A stretch of 64,000 bases of DNA, taken from the NCBI RefSeq assembly GCF_014856545.2, contig NZ_CP109811.1:3280001-3344000 (forward strand), read 5' to 3'. The notes under the pieces are model-generated. The model ran no database searches, had not been told where the DNA came from, and was given only the letters and a program-made list of their open reading frames with translations. The stretch's first letter is position 1. Each line of letters begins with the position of its first letter. Made by a program: the position numbers and the translations under genes. This DNA comes from Mesobacillus jeotgali (GTDB lineage Bacteria > Bacillota > Bacilli > Bacillales > Cytobacillaceae). Positions 8,495 to 17,312 of this stretch are shown in pieces.

Positions 8495-8860
8495 ATGAAG
8501 AAAATATTCGCGGCACTCATGTTTATTTTGTTGATTACCGGCTGTTCAGGCGGAGGTTCTTATACGGATGTTTCAGTCGATGAAGCAAAAGAATTGATAG
8601 ATAATGGAGAAGTTCAGGTTTTGGATGTACGTACCCCTGATGAATTCGCAGCTGGACACATTCCAGGAGCGAAATTAGTACCATTGCAGGTCATTGAGAG
8701 CATGCTTTCCGAGCTTGATCAAGACCAAAAATATCTAGTGGTCTGCCGCAGCGGCAACCGCTCCACCCAGGCAAGCGGAATCCTTGTGGAAAATGGATTC
8801 AAGAATATTTACAATATGACCGGCGGAATGAATGAGTGGAAGTTTGATATTGAGCAATAA
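8495..8860 (+). CDS. rhodanese-domain lipoprotein
   Basis: A 121-residue predicted lipoprotein. The signal peptide MKKIFAALMFILLITGC ends in an LITGC lipobox, and is followed by a single rhodanese domain with EVQVLDVRTPDEFAAGHIPG and the active-site loop VVCRSGNRST (catalytic Cys). Rhodaneses transfer or bind sulfane sulfur; outside the membrane such a protein may act in thiol redox or sulfur handling, but the substrate is unknown. The ATG at 8495 follows AAGGAGAG. It is a single-gene unit with a terminator just after its stop. Confidence 0.85.
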   Translation: MKKIFAALMFILLITGCSGGGSYTDVSVDEAKELIDNGEVQVLDVRTPDEFAAGHIPGAKLVPLQVIESMLSELDQDQKYLVVCRSGNRSTQASGILVENGFKNIYNMTGGMNEWKFDIEQ

Positions 8861-8871
8861 GCAAATTATTT

Positions 8872-8902
8872 AAGCATCTCGGTCATCGAGATGCTTTTTT
8901 TC
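8872..8902 (+). terminator. terminator after the rhodanese lipoprotein
   Basis: AAGCATCTCG / CGAGATGCTT stem followed by a T tract. Confidence 0.8.
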
Positions 8903-8905
8903 CAT

Positions 8906-8937
8906 AAAAAAAACCTGCTTTTCAGCAGGTTTTTTTG
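8906..8937. terminator. terminator of the aroQ-yqhT-efp unit (bidirectional)
   Basis: AACCTGCT / AGCAGGTT hairpin with A/T tracts on both sides, immediately downstream of efp on the minus strand. Confidence 0.8.
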
Positions 8938-8945
8938 ATTATCGA

Positions 8946-9503
8946 TTAAGCACGAGATACATAAGATGCATCTGTTGTGTTGATAACGAGTTTGTCGCCC
9001 TGGTTTATGAAGAAAGGAACCTGTACTGTAAGGCCAGTTTCCAATGTCGCTGACTTAGTACCGCCAGAAGAAGTGTCACCTTTAATACCTGGCTCTGTTT
9101 CTGTCACTTCAAGTTCAACAGAGTTTGGAAGCTCGACACCAAGAGTTTCGTGGCCGAATTGCATGATGTAGACTTCCATGTTTTCTTTAAGGAATTTCAA
9201 TTCATATTCAATAGAAGATCCTGGCAATTCAATTTGCTCGTAAGACTCATTGTCCATGAATACGTGCTGGTCGCCGCTTGCATATAAGTACTGCATTTTG
9301 CGGTTCTCGATTTGTGCTTTTGCTACTTTTTCACCGGCGCGGAACGTTTTTTCCTGGATCGCCCCAGTACGAAGGTTGCGAAGCTTTGAGCGTACAAACG
9401 CAGCTCCTTTTCCTGGCTTAACGTGTTGGAAATCAAGTACACGCCAGATGCCATTGTCCACTTCAATCGTTAAACCTGTACGGAAATCGTTAACTGAAAT
9501 CAT
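8946..9503 (-). CDS. efp: elongation factor P
   Basis: EF-P binds the ribosome between the P and E sites and relieves stalling at polyproline stretches. The 185-residue length and the N-terminus [20 protein letters not shown] are typical. The loop [12 protein letters not shown] carries the lysine (about residue 32) that is modified in Bacillus. The C-terminal OB domains include [23 protein letters not shown] 9503 follows AGGAGGA. It lies 21 nt downstream of the Xaa-Pro peptidase gene, as in B. subtilis yqhT-efp, so the two are probably cotranscribed. Confidence 0.97.
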   Translation of the reverse strand: MISVNDFRTGLTIEVDNGIWRVLDFQHVKPGKGAAFVRSKLRNLRTGAIQEKTFRAGEKVAKAQIENRKMQYLYASGDQHVFMDNESYEQIELPGSSIEYELKFLKENMEVYIMQFGHETLGVELPNSVELEVTETEPGIKGDTSSGGTKSATLETGLTVQVPFFINQGDKLVINTTDASYVSRA

Positions 9504-9524
9504 TATTTGTCCTCCTAATGTGTC

Positions 9525-10586
9525 CTATAATATGATGAGTTCCTTAGTAGAATGTGTCAGTGACTCATTATGGTCTTTTGTTATAACAGTATCGTCCTCT
9601 ATTCTTACTCCGCCAAGGCCAGCTATGTAGATCCCCGGCTCGACAGTCACAACCATACCAGTTTCAAGTACGGTATCAGAACGGAAAGACAGACCAGGTC
9701 CTTCATGTACTTCGAGTCCGATTCCATGGCCTGTGGAGTGGCCAAAATACTCTCCGTAGCCTTTTTCAGTGATAAAGTTGCGGGTTAGCGCATCAGCTTC
9801 CCTTCCTGTCATGCCTGGCTTAATGCCTGCCATTCCACGGAGCTGGGCTTCTAAGACGATATCATAGATTTCCCTAAGCTTGTCTGAAGGGCTGCCTACA
9901 GCTAATGTACGGGTAATATCCGATACATACCCATTATAATAGGCACCATAATCAAGGGTGACGAAGTCTCCTGTTTCGATCACCTTGTCACTTGCTACTC
10001 CGTGCGGAAGTGCTGAACGATAGCCTGAAGCTACAATAATATCGAATGAAGAAGATGTTGCTCCCTGTTTTCTCATGAAGAATTCCAGTTCATTAGATAC
10101 TTCCAGCTCTGTCCTGCCCGGACGGATAAACTCAATTATATGTGTAAACGCAGCATCTGCGATGGCTGCTGCTTCCTTTAATATCTTAATCTCTGAATCA
10201 GTCTTAATCAAGCGTAACTTTTCAATTTCGCCTGATACGGGCACTAGTTCTGCTTCCACGCCCTTATCAAAGGTTTTATAAGCAGAATATGTAACATGAT
10301 TTTCTTCAAAGCCAAGTTTTTTGATCCCCAACTTTTTAGCCTGCTCTGCAACCTCGTCCTGAATCAGCCCTTTATGCAGGACGACTTCATAGCCTTCGCA
10401 TTGTTTCGCAGCCTGCTCAGTATACCTGAAATCCGTAATGAATAATGCTTTTTCGGCACTGATCAGCACCATGCCTGCAGAACCAGTGAACCCTGTCATA
10501 TATCTGCGGTTGTAATCACTGGTGACCAGCATTCCATCGATTCCGAGTCTTTGAAAGCTCTCACGTAATTTTTGAATTTTCTCCAT
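9525..10586 (-). CDS. yqhT: Xaa-Pro aminopeptidase/dipeptidase, M24 family
   Basis: A cytoplasmic metallopeptidase expected to cleave X-Pro bonds. The 353-residue protein has a creatinase-like N-terminal domain (YMTGFTGSAGMVLI) and an M24 pita-bread catalytic domain. Metal ligands are visible in DYGAYYNGYVSDITRTLAVG, GHSTGHGIGLEVHEGP and TVEPGIYIAGLGGVRIEDD. The frame is open to 10646, but the GGGGAGGAA site before the ATG at 10586 gives the family N-terminus MEKIQKLRESF. Being next to efp fits a supporting role in proline-peptide metabolism, though that link is inference. Confidence 0.94.
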   Translation of the reverse strand: MEKIQKLRESFQRLGIDGMLVTSDYNRRYMTGFTGSAGMVLISAEKALFITDFRYTEQAAKQCEGYEVVLHKGLIQDEVAEQAKKLGIKKLGFEENHVTYSAYKTFDKGVEAELVPVSGEIEKLRLIKTDSEIKILKEAAAIADAAFTHIIEFIRPGRTELEVSNELEFFMRKQGATSSSFDIIVASGYRSALPHGVASDKVIETGDFVTLDYGAYYNGYVSDITRTLAVGSPSDKLREIYDIVLEAQLRGMAGIKPGMTGREADALTRNFITEKGYGEYFGHSTGHGIGLEVHEGPGLSFRSDTVLETGMVVTVEPGIYIAGLGGVRIEDDTVITKDHNESLTHSTKELIIL

Positions 10587-10590
10587 AAAC

Positions 10591-11037
10591 CTATTCCTCC
10601 CCTTCTGCACCTCTTTTGAATGCTTCAAGCGCCAATTCATAGCCAAGAAAGCCTAGACCGGCAATCTGCCCAGCAGACACTGGAGCAATCACCGACTTGT
10701 GCCTGAAGTCCTCTCTTTGATAAACATTGGAAATATGTACTTCGATAACGGGACAATCAATTCCTGCAATCGCATCCCTGATACCATAACTATAATGCGT
10801 GAAAGCCCCAGGGTTAAAAATAATGCCATCTATATCAGTGTCTTCTGCCTCATGGAGTTTGTCAATCAGTTCTCCTTCATGATTCGATTGAAAGCAAATA
10901 ACCTCAACCTGGCTTTCCGCACCAAGCTGGATCATTCGTTCTTCCAGATCCTTCAAAGTTCTGGCACCGTAAATCCCTGGCTCTCTTTTTCCCAAACGAT
11001 TCAAATTTGGACCGTTGAGCATAAGTATTTTTTTCAT
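10591..11037 (-). CDS. aroQ: type II 3-dehydroquinate dehydratase
   Basis: Converts 3-dehydroquinate to 3-dehydroshikimate in the shikimate pathway. The 148-residue protein carries NGPNLNRLGKREPGIYG (catalytic Tyr and Arg loop), NPGAFTHYSYGIRDAI and EVHISNVYQREDFRHKS, all type II signatures. The start at ATG 11037 gives MKKILMLNGPNLN; the longer frame to 11076 has no better site. It ends 4 nt before the yqhT start, so the genes are probably cotranscribed. The other shikimate gene in this window is aroK at 28.5 kb. Confidence 0.95.
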   Translation of the reverse strand: MKKILMLNGPNLNRLGKREPGIYGARTLKDLEERMIQLGAESQVEVICFQSNHEGELIDKLHEAEDTDIDGIIFNPGAFTHYSYGIRDAIAGIDCPVIEVHISNVYQREDFRHKSVIAPVSAGQIAGLGFLGYELALEAFKRGAEGEE

Positions 11038-11115
11038 GGCAGGCTCCCGTAAAAAAAGAATGTTCAATAAGAACATTCTATCATAATTGATTTCCTTAAA
11101 ACTACCGTGAGAGCC

Positions 11116-11631
11116 TTAAGAGGTAACTTCCTCCTGATTTTTTTCACTGTTGCGATTTTCATTTTCCTCATATGATATTGAATAACCAACAAACACACCA
11201 TACAGAACATAAAAGCAAATTGATGTAATTAACGTGTTCCTTGACAGGTCCCAGAAGGGTTTAATTCCAGGAAAAAGCGGATTGAGAACATAAAAAACAA
11301 GGAAGAACAGCGCCAGCCCAAATGCTGCACCAGCCCAAATGGATTTTAGCTTTCTCATTGCTGCATAGTACACAAGTGCCGCACCAGTTGAAAAAAGACC
11401 AATCGCGATAATGGAAATGACTGTACCCAGCCATTGCTCCTTCCAATCTCCCAATGCCCATGGCTCAAGAATGACATTTGGACGGATTTCTGTAAAGTTG
11501 AAGATATAAGCTAAATAGGCAAGCGCACTCCAAAAAATCCCTCCAAATAACCCGGTGACTATGCTCATCGTGATAAAAGACATTGGTTTTTCTCTTTGAT
11601 TTTGTTCAAGGTTTTCATGATTTTCTGCCAT
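11116..11631 (-). CDS. yqhR: YqhR family membrane protein
   Basis: A 171-residue integral membrane protein with four hydrophobic segments (about residues 20-45, 70-90, 100-120 and 130-155) and charged Asn/Glu-rich ends. Position directly upstream of aroQ and downstream of yqhP matches B. subtilis yqhR; function unknown. GGAGGTG sits 7 nt before the ATG at 11631, so the in-frame GTG at 11646 is rejected. Confidence 0.82.
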   Translation of the reverse strand: MAENHENLEQNQREKPMSFITMSIVTGLFGGIFWSALAYLAYIFNFTEIRPNVILEPWALGDWKEQWLGTVISIIAIGLFSTGAALVYYAAMRKLKSIWAGAAFGLALFFLVFYVLNPLFPGIKPFWDLSRNTLITSICFYVLYGVFVGYSISYEENENRNSEKNQEEVTS

Positions 11632-11926
11632 TAGTTGCACCTCCACCGTTAGTATGTCCCGGACTGACCAATCAATTGCACATCAGGAAAAATTGTTCAG
11701 GAAGCAACCTTCATATAGAGGTTTGTGCAAATTTTTAGTAAAATGAAACTAACAGAACAAATCGACCGAATAATCTTGAAAATGCAAATCACTCGTTTAA
11801 AGCACTTTTAAAAAGGAAAAAGTAGCAGGAGAAGAGTATAAAATCGGAGAATTTGTATAAAGTAATCGTTGGCAAGTTTAAAAGCGGGAATAATTGCTCA
11901 TGATGCTAGTAGGGAGGTGGCTTTCA

Positions 11927-12295
11927 ATGAATCGTGCTTCTAAATATATTGTTTCAGGACTGATCGTTCTTGCAATCTTTGGTTTTGCCTTTCAGTTATT
12001 TACCGATCCTTTAAGTATCCTTACCATGCTTGCAACAATCGCCCTGGTTGGTGCCTTAATTTATTTCCTCGTGACTCGCTTGACAAGTTCAAGCTCAGGA
12101 CGGCAACAGCAGCGTGCATTTCAAAAAGCAGCAAAGCGGTCTAAAAAGCGGTTCCAGACAAAAGATACTAATGTCTCCTCTAAACGTTCAAAAATAAGGT
12201 CGCTCGCATCCGCTCGCAACAAAAAGAAGGATGCGTCACATTTAACGGTCATAGACGGTAAAAAGGGCAGAAAAAAAAATCGGGCTTCGTTTTAA
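11927..12295 (+). CDS. yqhP: YqhP/SA1362 family small membrane protein
   Basis: A 122-residue protein: two N-terminal membrane segments (SGLIVLAIFGFAFQLF and ILTMLATIALVGALIYFLV), then a very basic tail rich in Lys, Arg and Ser that probably faces the cytoplasm. This is the layout of the SA1362/YqhP family, of unknown function. The ATG at 11927 follows GGGAGGTGG; an in-frame upstream start at 11894 lacks a site. It is convergent with the patatin gene. Confidence 0.8.
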   Translation: MNRASKYIVSGLIVLAIFGFAFQLFTDPLSILTMLATIALVGALIYFLVTRLTSSSSGRQQQRAFQKAAKRSKKRFQTKDTNVSSKRSKIRSLASARNKKKDASHLTVIDGKKGRKKNRASF

Positions 12296-12306
12296 GCTCG
12301 ATTTTT
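12272..12306. terminator. terminator overlapping the yqhP stop, between convergent genes
   Basis: AATCGGGCTT / AAGCTCGATT stem spanning the stop codon, with A and T tracts outside; it may serve both yqhP and the patatin gene. Confidence 0.6.
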
Positions 12307-12319
12307 GTGTTTTATAAAG

Positions 12320-13204
12320 TTAATAACACCAAGATTTAAAAAACTTCTCCGCGCTCTTTTGGCCCAGGTCGATCAATTCTTGTTTCTTTTCATCCGAAAG
12401 CTGGAATTCAGTAGTCAAGTTCCCTTCCGTCGGAATGAAAATGATATTCTTTTCATGTTTCCTTGAGATATACCGGGAGTCATGGGCATCCTTCATCGTT
12501 TCAAACAAAGCTTCGAACATTTGAAGTGCATTCTTGATTTTGTTGGTAGGCTGCTGGATCAAATTCTGGCTGAGCTTGACACCAAGTACAGGACGGACTT
12601 TTTTTACATTATCCTTATCAAATAACCACATTGGAAAATTACTTAGCACTCCTCCATCTACTACAATATTCATGCCGACTCGATCACGCAGCTTTACCGG
12701 TTCGAAGAAGAATGGGAGACTGCAGCTCATCCTGATTGCTCTCGCTACTGGGAAAGTCCTTGGATCAACACCATATTTCGGAAGATCATCTGGCAGAATC
12801 AGCAGCCTGCCATTGGTGAGGTCTGACGCGATAATTCTTAATGCATCAGGGGCAAGGTCACCAAAAGTGCGCAAACCTCTGGCAGCAAGCTTTTCACCTA
12901 TCCAGCACTCCAATTCGTCCCCTTTATAGAGTCCCAGCCGCCAGTATACAAAAAGCCATTTCGTCAAAGCTGATGGGATGATCGTTTTCCTTGAGTCGAG
13001 AAATTTTTTCAGGTCAAGATCATCCAAGATGCCGGCCATTTCAGTGCTGGTATATCCAGCTGCAAGCAGGCCGGCAATCAATGAACCCGCACTGGTCCCT
13101 GCGACCCTCTTAAAACGGAATCCCCGCTCTTCTATTGCCGCACAGGCACCAACCAATGCCAATCCTTTGATTCCTCCGCCGGAAAAAACGCCGTCAATAT
13201 ACAT
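12320..13204 (-). CDS. yqhO: patatin-like phospholipase
   Basis: A predicted lipid acyl hydrolase of the patatin family, 294 residues. It shows the oxyanion glycine loop GVFSGGGIKGLALVGA, the nucleophile elbow GTSAGS (Gly-x-Ser-x-Gly) near residue 40, and the catalytic aspartate in VVDGGVLSNFP, so the Ser-Asp dyad is complete. No signal peptide is present. GTG 13213 is in frame, but the GGGAGTG site serves the ATG at 13204. It corresponds to B. subtilis yqhO by position. The natural substrate is unknown. Confidence 0.9.
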   Translation of the reverse strand: MYIDGVFSGGGIKGLALVGACAAIEERGFRFKRVAGTSAGSLIAGLLAAGYTSTEMAGILDDLDLKKFLDSRKTIIPSALTKWLFVYWRLGLYKGDELECWIGEKLAARGLRTFGDLAPDALRIIASDLTNGRLLILPDDLPKYGVDPRTFPVARAIRMSCSLPFFFEPVKLRDRVGMNIVVDGGVLSNFPMWLFDKDNVKKVRPVLGVKLSQNLIQQPTNKIKNALQMFEALFETMKDAHDSRYISRKHEKNIIFIPTEGNLTTEFQLSDEKKQELIDLGQKSAEKFFKSWCY

Positions 13205-13295
13205 ATGAGCCACTCCCGTCGATGTAATCCCATCTTTACATCTTTAAGCGCTTCATTTGTAAAATAGTACGGCGTACAAGTTAAAAAATTTGTGC

Positions 13296-14321
13296 TTATG
13301 TGAAATATTGAATCTCTGCTTCTGGAAAAAACGAATGAATATATCCTCGAATTGTTTCTTCAAGATCCTTCGCTTCATCCTTCTGGTAGACGTACTTACC
13401 AATACCGTAACGTCCCCACTTATACTTTCGCTTCTCTTCATCCATTTCAAGCTTGGATTTAGGATATCTTTTTTGGATCACATTTTTAGCCGGCTTTGTG
13501 AAACGGTGCTGGATGAGCTCAAAGCTAAGGCCTGTCAGGTCGATTCCTTCTAGGGAATGGCTGAGTCTCTCAAATAACTCATGATAACCCTCCCTCCATC
13601 CTTCATGGATATAGATTGGCGCAACAATGAAGCCAAGCGGGTATCCGGCGTTCGCCACCTTTCTTGCCGCCTCCAGTCTTTCATCAAAGGATGATGTCCC
13701 AGGTTCAAAGTTCTTGATCACATAGCGGGCATTGACGCTGAATCGAAATCTTGTTTTGCCGTTATGCTTTGCATCGAGCAGGTGATCGACATGATGGTAC
13801 TTTGTTACAAATCTTAATTGCCCATATTCCGACTCCCCGAAAAATTCGATTGTTTTCTTTAATGCATGGGTTAAATGGTCAATCCCAACAATATCCGAAG
13901 TACATGCGGCTTCAAATCTGGTGATTTCCGGTTTTCTTTCATCCATGTACTTTTGTGCCTGCTCGAAAATTTCATCGAGATTCACATAAGTGCGGATATA
14001 AGGTTTACTGCCAAGTGTGGTCTGCAGGTAACAATAATGGCAATGGCCCATGCAGCCAGTAGCAAGCGGAATCGCATATTCTGCGGACGGCTTCGAGGTA
14101 TCAAATTTCAAAGTTTTCCTGATACCGACAACGAGAGTTGATTTAGCATTCCGGTATTGCTGCAGTTCATTGTCGCCTGGGATGCCGCGCACCTGGTTAT
14201 GCGAGGTCGTTTCCCTGATCTCCAGCCCCATCTTTTCGAATTTCTCCTTTAGCTCCCGCCCAAGCGGGTATTCCAAAGCCCTTGGCTCAATATATACAAG
14301 CTGTGGTACAAAAGCTTTCAT
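13296..14321 (-). CDS. splB: spore photoproduct lyase
   Basis: A radical SAM enzyme that directly reverses the thymine dimer of UV-irradiated spores (spore photoproduct) during germination. The 341-residue protein has the cluster motif CMGHCHYCYL (Cys-x3-Cys-x2-Cys, the SPL variant of radical SAM). It also has the conserved AACTSDIVGIDHLTHAL segment with the hydrogen-donor cysteine, and YPLGRELKEKFEKMG at the N-terminus. The ATG at 14321 follows GAGGAAATG. No splA-like small gene lies upstream; nrdJ precedes it and ends in a terminator, so splB is its own unit, probably under a forespore sigma factor, although I could not define the promoter. Confidence 0.96.
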   Translation of the reverse strand: MKAFVPQLVYIEPRALEYPLGRELKEKFEKMGLEIRETTSHNQVRGIPGDNELQQYRNAKSTLVVGIRKTLKFDTSKPSAEYAIPLATGCMGHCHYCYLQTTLGSKPYIRTYVNLDEIFEQAQKYMDERKPEITRFEAACTSDIVGIDHLTHALKKTIEFFGESEYGQLRFVTKYHHVDHLLDAKHNGKTRFRFSVNARYVIKNFEPGTSSFDERLEAARKVANAGYPLGFIVAPIYIHEGWREGYHELFERLSHSLEGIDLTGLSFELIQHRFTKPAKNVIQKRYPKSKLEMDEEKRKYKWGRYGIGKYVYQKDEAKDLEETIRGYIHSFFPEAEIQYFT

Positions 14322-14377
14322 AAGTCATTTCCTCATTTCATTCCATTAGTCAGTATTGTTAGTATGGGCAGAAATGA

Positions 14378-14412
14378 AAAAAGAGGATGGAAAAAATATT
14401 TCCATCCTCTTT
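14378..14412 (-). terminator. terminator of nrdJ
   Basis: Minus-strand AAGAGGATGGAAA / TTTCCATCCTCTT stem followed by TTTTTT, 10 nt after the nrdJ stop codon. Confidence 0.88.
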
Positions 14413-14420
14413 GAGGTTTA

Positions 14421-15023
14421 TTATAATCCACACTTTAGCTGTGCGTTACAGTTTGTGCATGTGTTGCAGCCGCCGATTTCTTTTACTTCACCTTTGCGGC
14501 AGACAGGGCATGTATTGCCGACTTCAGAGCCGATCGTTACGTTGGTAGAACGTAATTCATTAATCGTGTCGACAAGGACAACATGCTGTTTTTGCTTTTC
14601 TTTCTTGTCGATTTCCTCTTCCATCGTGTTTTCTTCCGCTTTGAGCGTCAATACTTGAGAATCGCGGGAGCCGTCTACATAAACTGTTCCGCCCTTCGCT
14701 CCGCCTTTATAAAGGCGCTCATATACCTTTTCAACCTGCTCTACGCTGTAGCCCTTCGGCGCGTTGACCGTCTTGCTGATCGAACTGTCAATCCAGCGCT
14801 GGATGACACATTGTACATCAGCATGAGCTTCAGGCGCCAATTCCATCGCTGAAACAAACCAATTCGGCAGGTTCTCAGGATCAGCATCCGGATTGCGGTC
14901 AAGATATTCCTGAACGATGTCCGCCTTCACTTCAATGAACTTGCCAAGACGGCCGCTGCGGAAATAGGAGAAGCTGAAGTAAGGCTCAAGTCCTGTTGAG
15001 ACGCCAACCATTGTACCAGTGCT
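14421..15023 (-). CDS. nrdJ: nrdJ exon 3: C-terminal part of B12-dependent ribonucleotide reductase
   Basis: This exon encodes the last 200 residues of NrdJ. It opens with STGTMVGVSTGLEPYFSFSY, the continuation of the exon 2 end (LLTVAPTG), completing the LLTVAPTGSTG phosphate-binding loop of ribonucleotide reductases. The C-terminus carries CPVCRKGEVKEIGGCNTCTNC, a four-cysteine zinc-type domain usual in class II enzymes of Bacillaceae. A GTG directly before the exon (15026) mimics a start codon but belongs to the intron. The exon begins immediately after the G that ends intron 2, in phase 0. Confidence 0.93.
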   Translation of the reverse strand, partial: STGTMVGVSTGLEPYFSFSYFRSGRLGKFIEVKADIVQEYLDRNPDADPENLPNWFVSAMELAPEAHADVQCVIQRWIDSSISKTVNAPKGYSVEQVEKVYERLYKGGAKGGTVYVDGSRDSQVLTLKAEENTMEEEIDKKEKQKQHVVLVDTINELRSTNVTIGSEVGNTCPVCRKGEVKEIGGCNTCTNCNAQLKCGL

Positions 15024-16175
15024 CACTTTTGTTACTCTCTATTCTAAAATAGAGGGCGGGATTATCAGTACCCGCTCCATATGTCGCCATATGGGTCAGA
15101 CTATATCATCAACCACATGATTTTTTGAGTGTCTCTTACGGTGACATGGATATTCACAAAGTGTAACCAAATTCGATAATTGGTTTGCTTGTTTTCAGTC
15201 CCCATTAAAATCGCGAAAAAGCCTTATATGATGAACAGAAAGCTCTTGACCGTATTGTTCCTCTGTAATACCACAATCTTGACAGGTATAATGATCTCGT
15301 TTTCTAGCTTTTCTTCGTTGACTTAACCAGTTCGGACCATAATAGTTTATTTCTCCACCCATCCAAGTTCCACTATTTTCACCTGCGAACATCTTACTCT
15401 CTGCATAAAACTGCCCCATACAATTTACCGAACAAAAATTAAAAGTAGTTATTTCCGAAGGTTTTTTCTCAATTCCTTGTCCACAATTAGCACAATTTGT
15501 TTTAACCCTTCGTCGATAATCTTTCTTACCTCTAATTCCATTCGCTTTACCTAAACAGCTTTTGGAACAATATTTAGCTGATATTTCTCTATTCTTGGGT
15601 ACAGTAAATGTTTTTTCACAGATTGGGCAGGTAAGAGTCACCTGTTTTTTTAAATGTTGGTTAATCTTATGTCCATTTTTTAATTGGAAAGTTGTTTTGC
15701 ACTCACGATCACAAAAAGTCCTTTTGTGTATTTCACTTGGTTTTCTGAGTAGCTCCTTCCCACAGTTAGAGCAGCAAACCCTTTTTTTACGTGAGAATTC
15801 TTTCCAAAACGCAGGTGGGTTTTTAAGTTGGTATTGGGTTTTACATGAACGAGAACAATATTTTTTTCGGTCAAAATGACTAGGCTTAACAATAATGTCG
15901 TTTCCGCAATTTAAACACTGCTTTATCATCTTGAGCACCCCCTCTTATTATATCACACAATAAGAACAGGTGTTCGATTGGTTGCTCGGCATGTAGTCGT
16001 TGAGGGGTCAGCCACGACTTCCCTGCGGATTGTCTGGTAGGTATTCATCCAACACTCCTGCATTTTTACCAGTTACATGGACTGGCTAAGTCCTGGTAGC
16101 AAGAGATACGCCAGAGTTTCCCGCATATAGCCAAGTTTACGCTACATTCTTACGAATATAGGGGGCAAGCAATTT
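15024..16175 (-). mobile_element. group I intron 2 in nrdJ (1152 nt), ORF in P8 region
   Basis: Minus-strand core elements in order: P (TATATGCGGGAAACTC, 16129-16114), Q (GACAATCCGCAGGGAAGTC, 16034-16016), R (CTCAACGACTACATG, 16004-15990) and S (GATGATATAGTCTGACCC, 15110-15093). R and S form P7 through GACTA/TAGTC. The exon ends in GGT and the intron ends in G, as group I splicing requires. Exon GGGT can pair with GCCC near the intron start as P1. The endonuclease ORF lies between R and S, in the P8 loop. Intron identity is clear from the core; exact splice sites follow from restoring the NrdJ frame. Confidence 0.92.
15096..15929 (-). pseudogene. intron 2 HNH homing endonuclease, interrupted by an in-frame TGA
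   Basis: The frame from ATG 15929 (GAGGGGG site upstream) encodes four repeated zinc-finger-like modules of the type CLNCGNDIIVKPS...YCSRSC, then an HNH region: YTCQDCG...LSVHHIRLFRDFNGD. A TGA at 15197-15195 stops translation there (244 residues). In the same frame beyond it, QANQLSNLVTLCEYPCH completes the expected Asn and His part of HNH, and the frame then closes at a TGA inside the S element (15098-15096). A TGG-to-TGA change is the simplest explanation. The shortened product lacks half the catalytic motif, so it is probably inactive. Confidence 0.82.
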
Positions 16176-17312
16176 ACCCGTTGGAGCAACAGTCAGCAAG
16201 TGCGAGTTACGAATCCCGTTTTCAAGGATCGATTCGCGAATATCTTCAGGCATTTTCTTCATGAAACCAGTGTTCGTGAATGCCTGGCGAAGTCTGTTTG
16301 TTTCTTTTTCTGAATCTGCTTTTAGGAATGGGAAGCTGCCTTTTTCCTTTCCAAGTTCAACAGATGCACGGTAAGCCGAAGTCGCAATTGTTTCAAATAC
16401 TTTATCAACAAGCTGGTTTCCTTCTTCAGAACCGTATTCTGTTTCACAGTAGATCAGAAGGTCGTGAAGTCCCATGACACCAAGACCAACACGGCGTTCA
16501 CCTAAAGCTTGTCTCTTATTATCTTCAAGGAAGTAAGGAGTCGCATCGATAACATTGTCTTGCATGCGCACCCCTACTTCTACAGTACGCTTCAATTTTT
16601 CAAAGTTAACTGTCTTTGTATCCTTGTCCGCCATTTCCGCAAGGTTCACGGCAGCGAGGTTACAGACAGAATTTGGTGCGAGAGGCTGTTCCCCACATGG
16701 GTTAGTAGCTACAACCTTCTGTCCATATGCCTGTGCGTTTGTCATGTCGTTGGCATTGTCGATGAAGAAGATGCCTGGTTCAGCTGAGTATGTCGCACAG
16801 ATATTGATCAGGTTCCATAATTCTTTCGCTTTAATTTTTCTATAGGTACGCACTTTGTATCCGAGCTTTTCCCACTCGCGAACGTCACCGATTTTATGCC
16901 ATTCTTCGTTATAAACCTTCATTGTCTCAGCATCATAGCTTTCAACATCAGGGAAGCGAAGGTCATAATCAGCATCGTTATCAACTGCGTCCATGAAATC
17001 CTTTGTCAGAGTGACTGAAATATTTGCGCCTGTAAGGAACTCTGAGTTGTGGACGGTATAAGTTCCTCCTGTTGCAAGCTTTTCTTCAGCTGCTTTGATA
17101 ATATCAGCGCTGAACCCACCGTAACCCGGGATGCTCTTGTAATTAACGATACCCTGGTACATAGCTTCTTCCTGCAAAGTCAGCGGTGTAAATTTCAGCT
17201 TTTCCTTCGCCATTTTCTTGATTGACTCATCGTTTGTGTTTTCAATCAGGAAGCGAAGGATCCTTGGGTTCTGCATTTTTGAAATGATGAATTCTACAAT
17301 GTCAGGATGCCA
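16176..17312 (-). CDS. nrdJ: nrdJ exon 2: catalytic core of B12-dependent ribonucleotide reductase
   Basis: This exon encodes 379 residues (274-652 of NrdJ). It begins WHPDIVEFIISKMQNPR, continuing the exon 1 end GAQMIMLAD, and ends LLTVAPTG. It contains the radical-site cysteine in ATNPCGEQPLAPNSVCNL and the second redox cysteine nearby, plus VEVGVRMQDNVIDATPYF and GERRVGLGVMGLHDLL, all hallmarks of the ten-stranded reductase barrel. Both ends are phase 0. Upstream in-frame codons from 17348 and the 13 codons after GGT are intron sequence, not protein. The 5' exon boundary follows the terminal G of intron 1. Confidence 0.94.

Noticed and set aside
14322..14377. Sigma-G promoter of splB
   Set aside because: A CATACTA (-10 like) is present, but no matching -35 lies at the right distance, so I did not list it.
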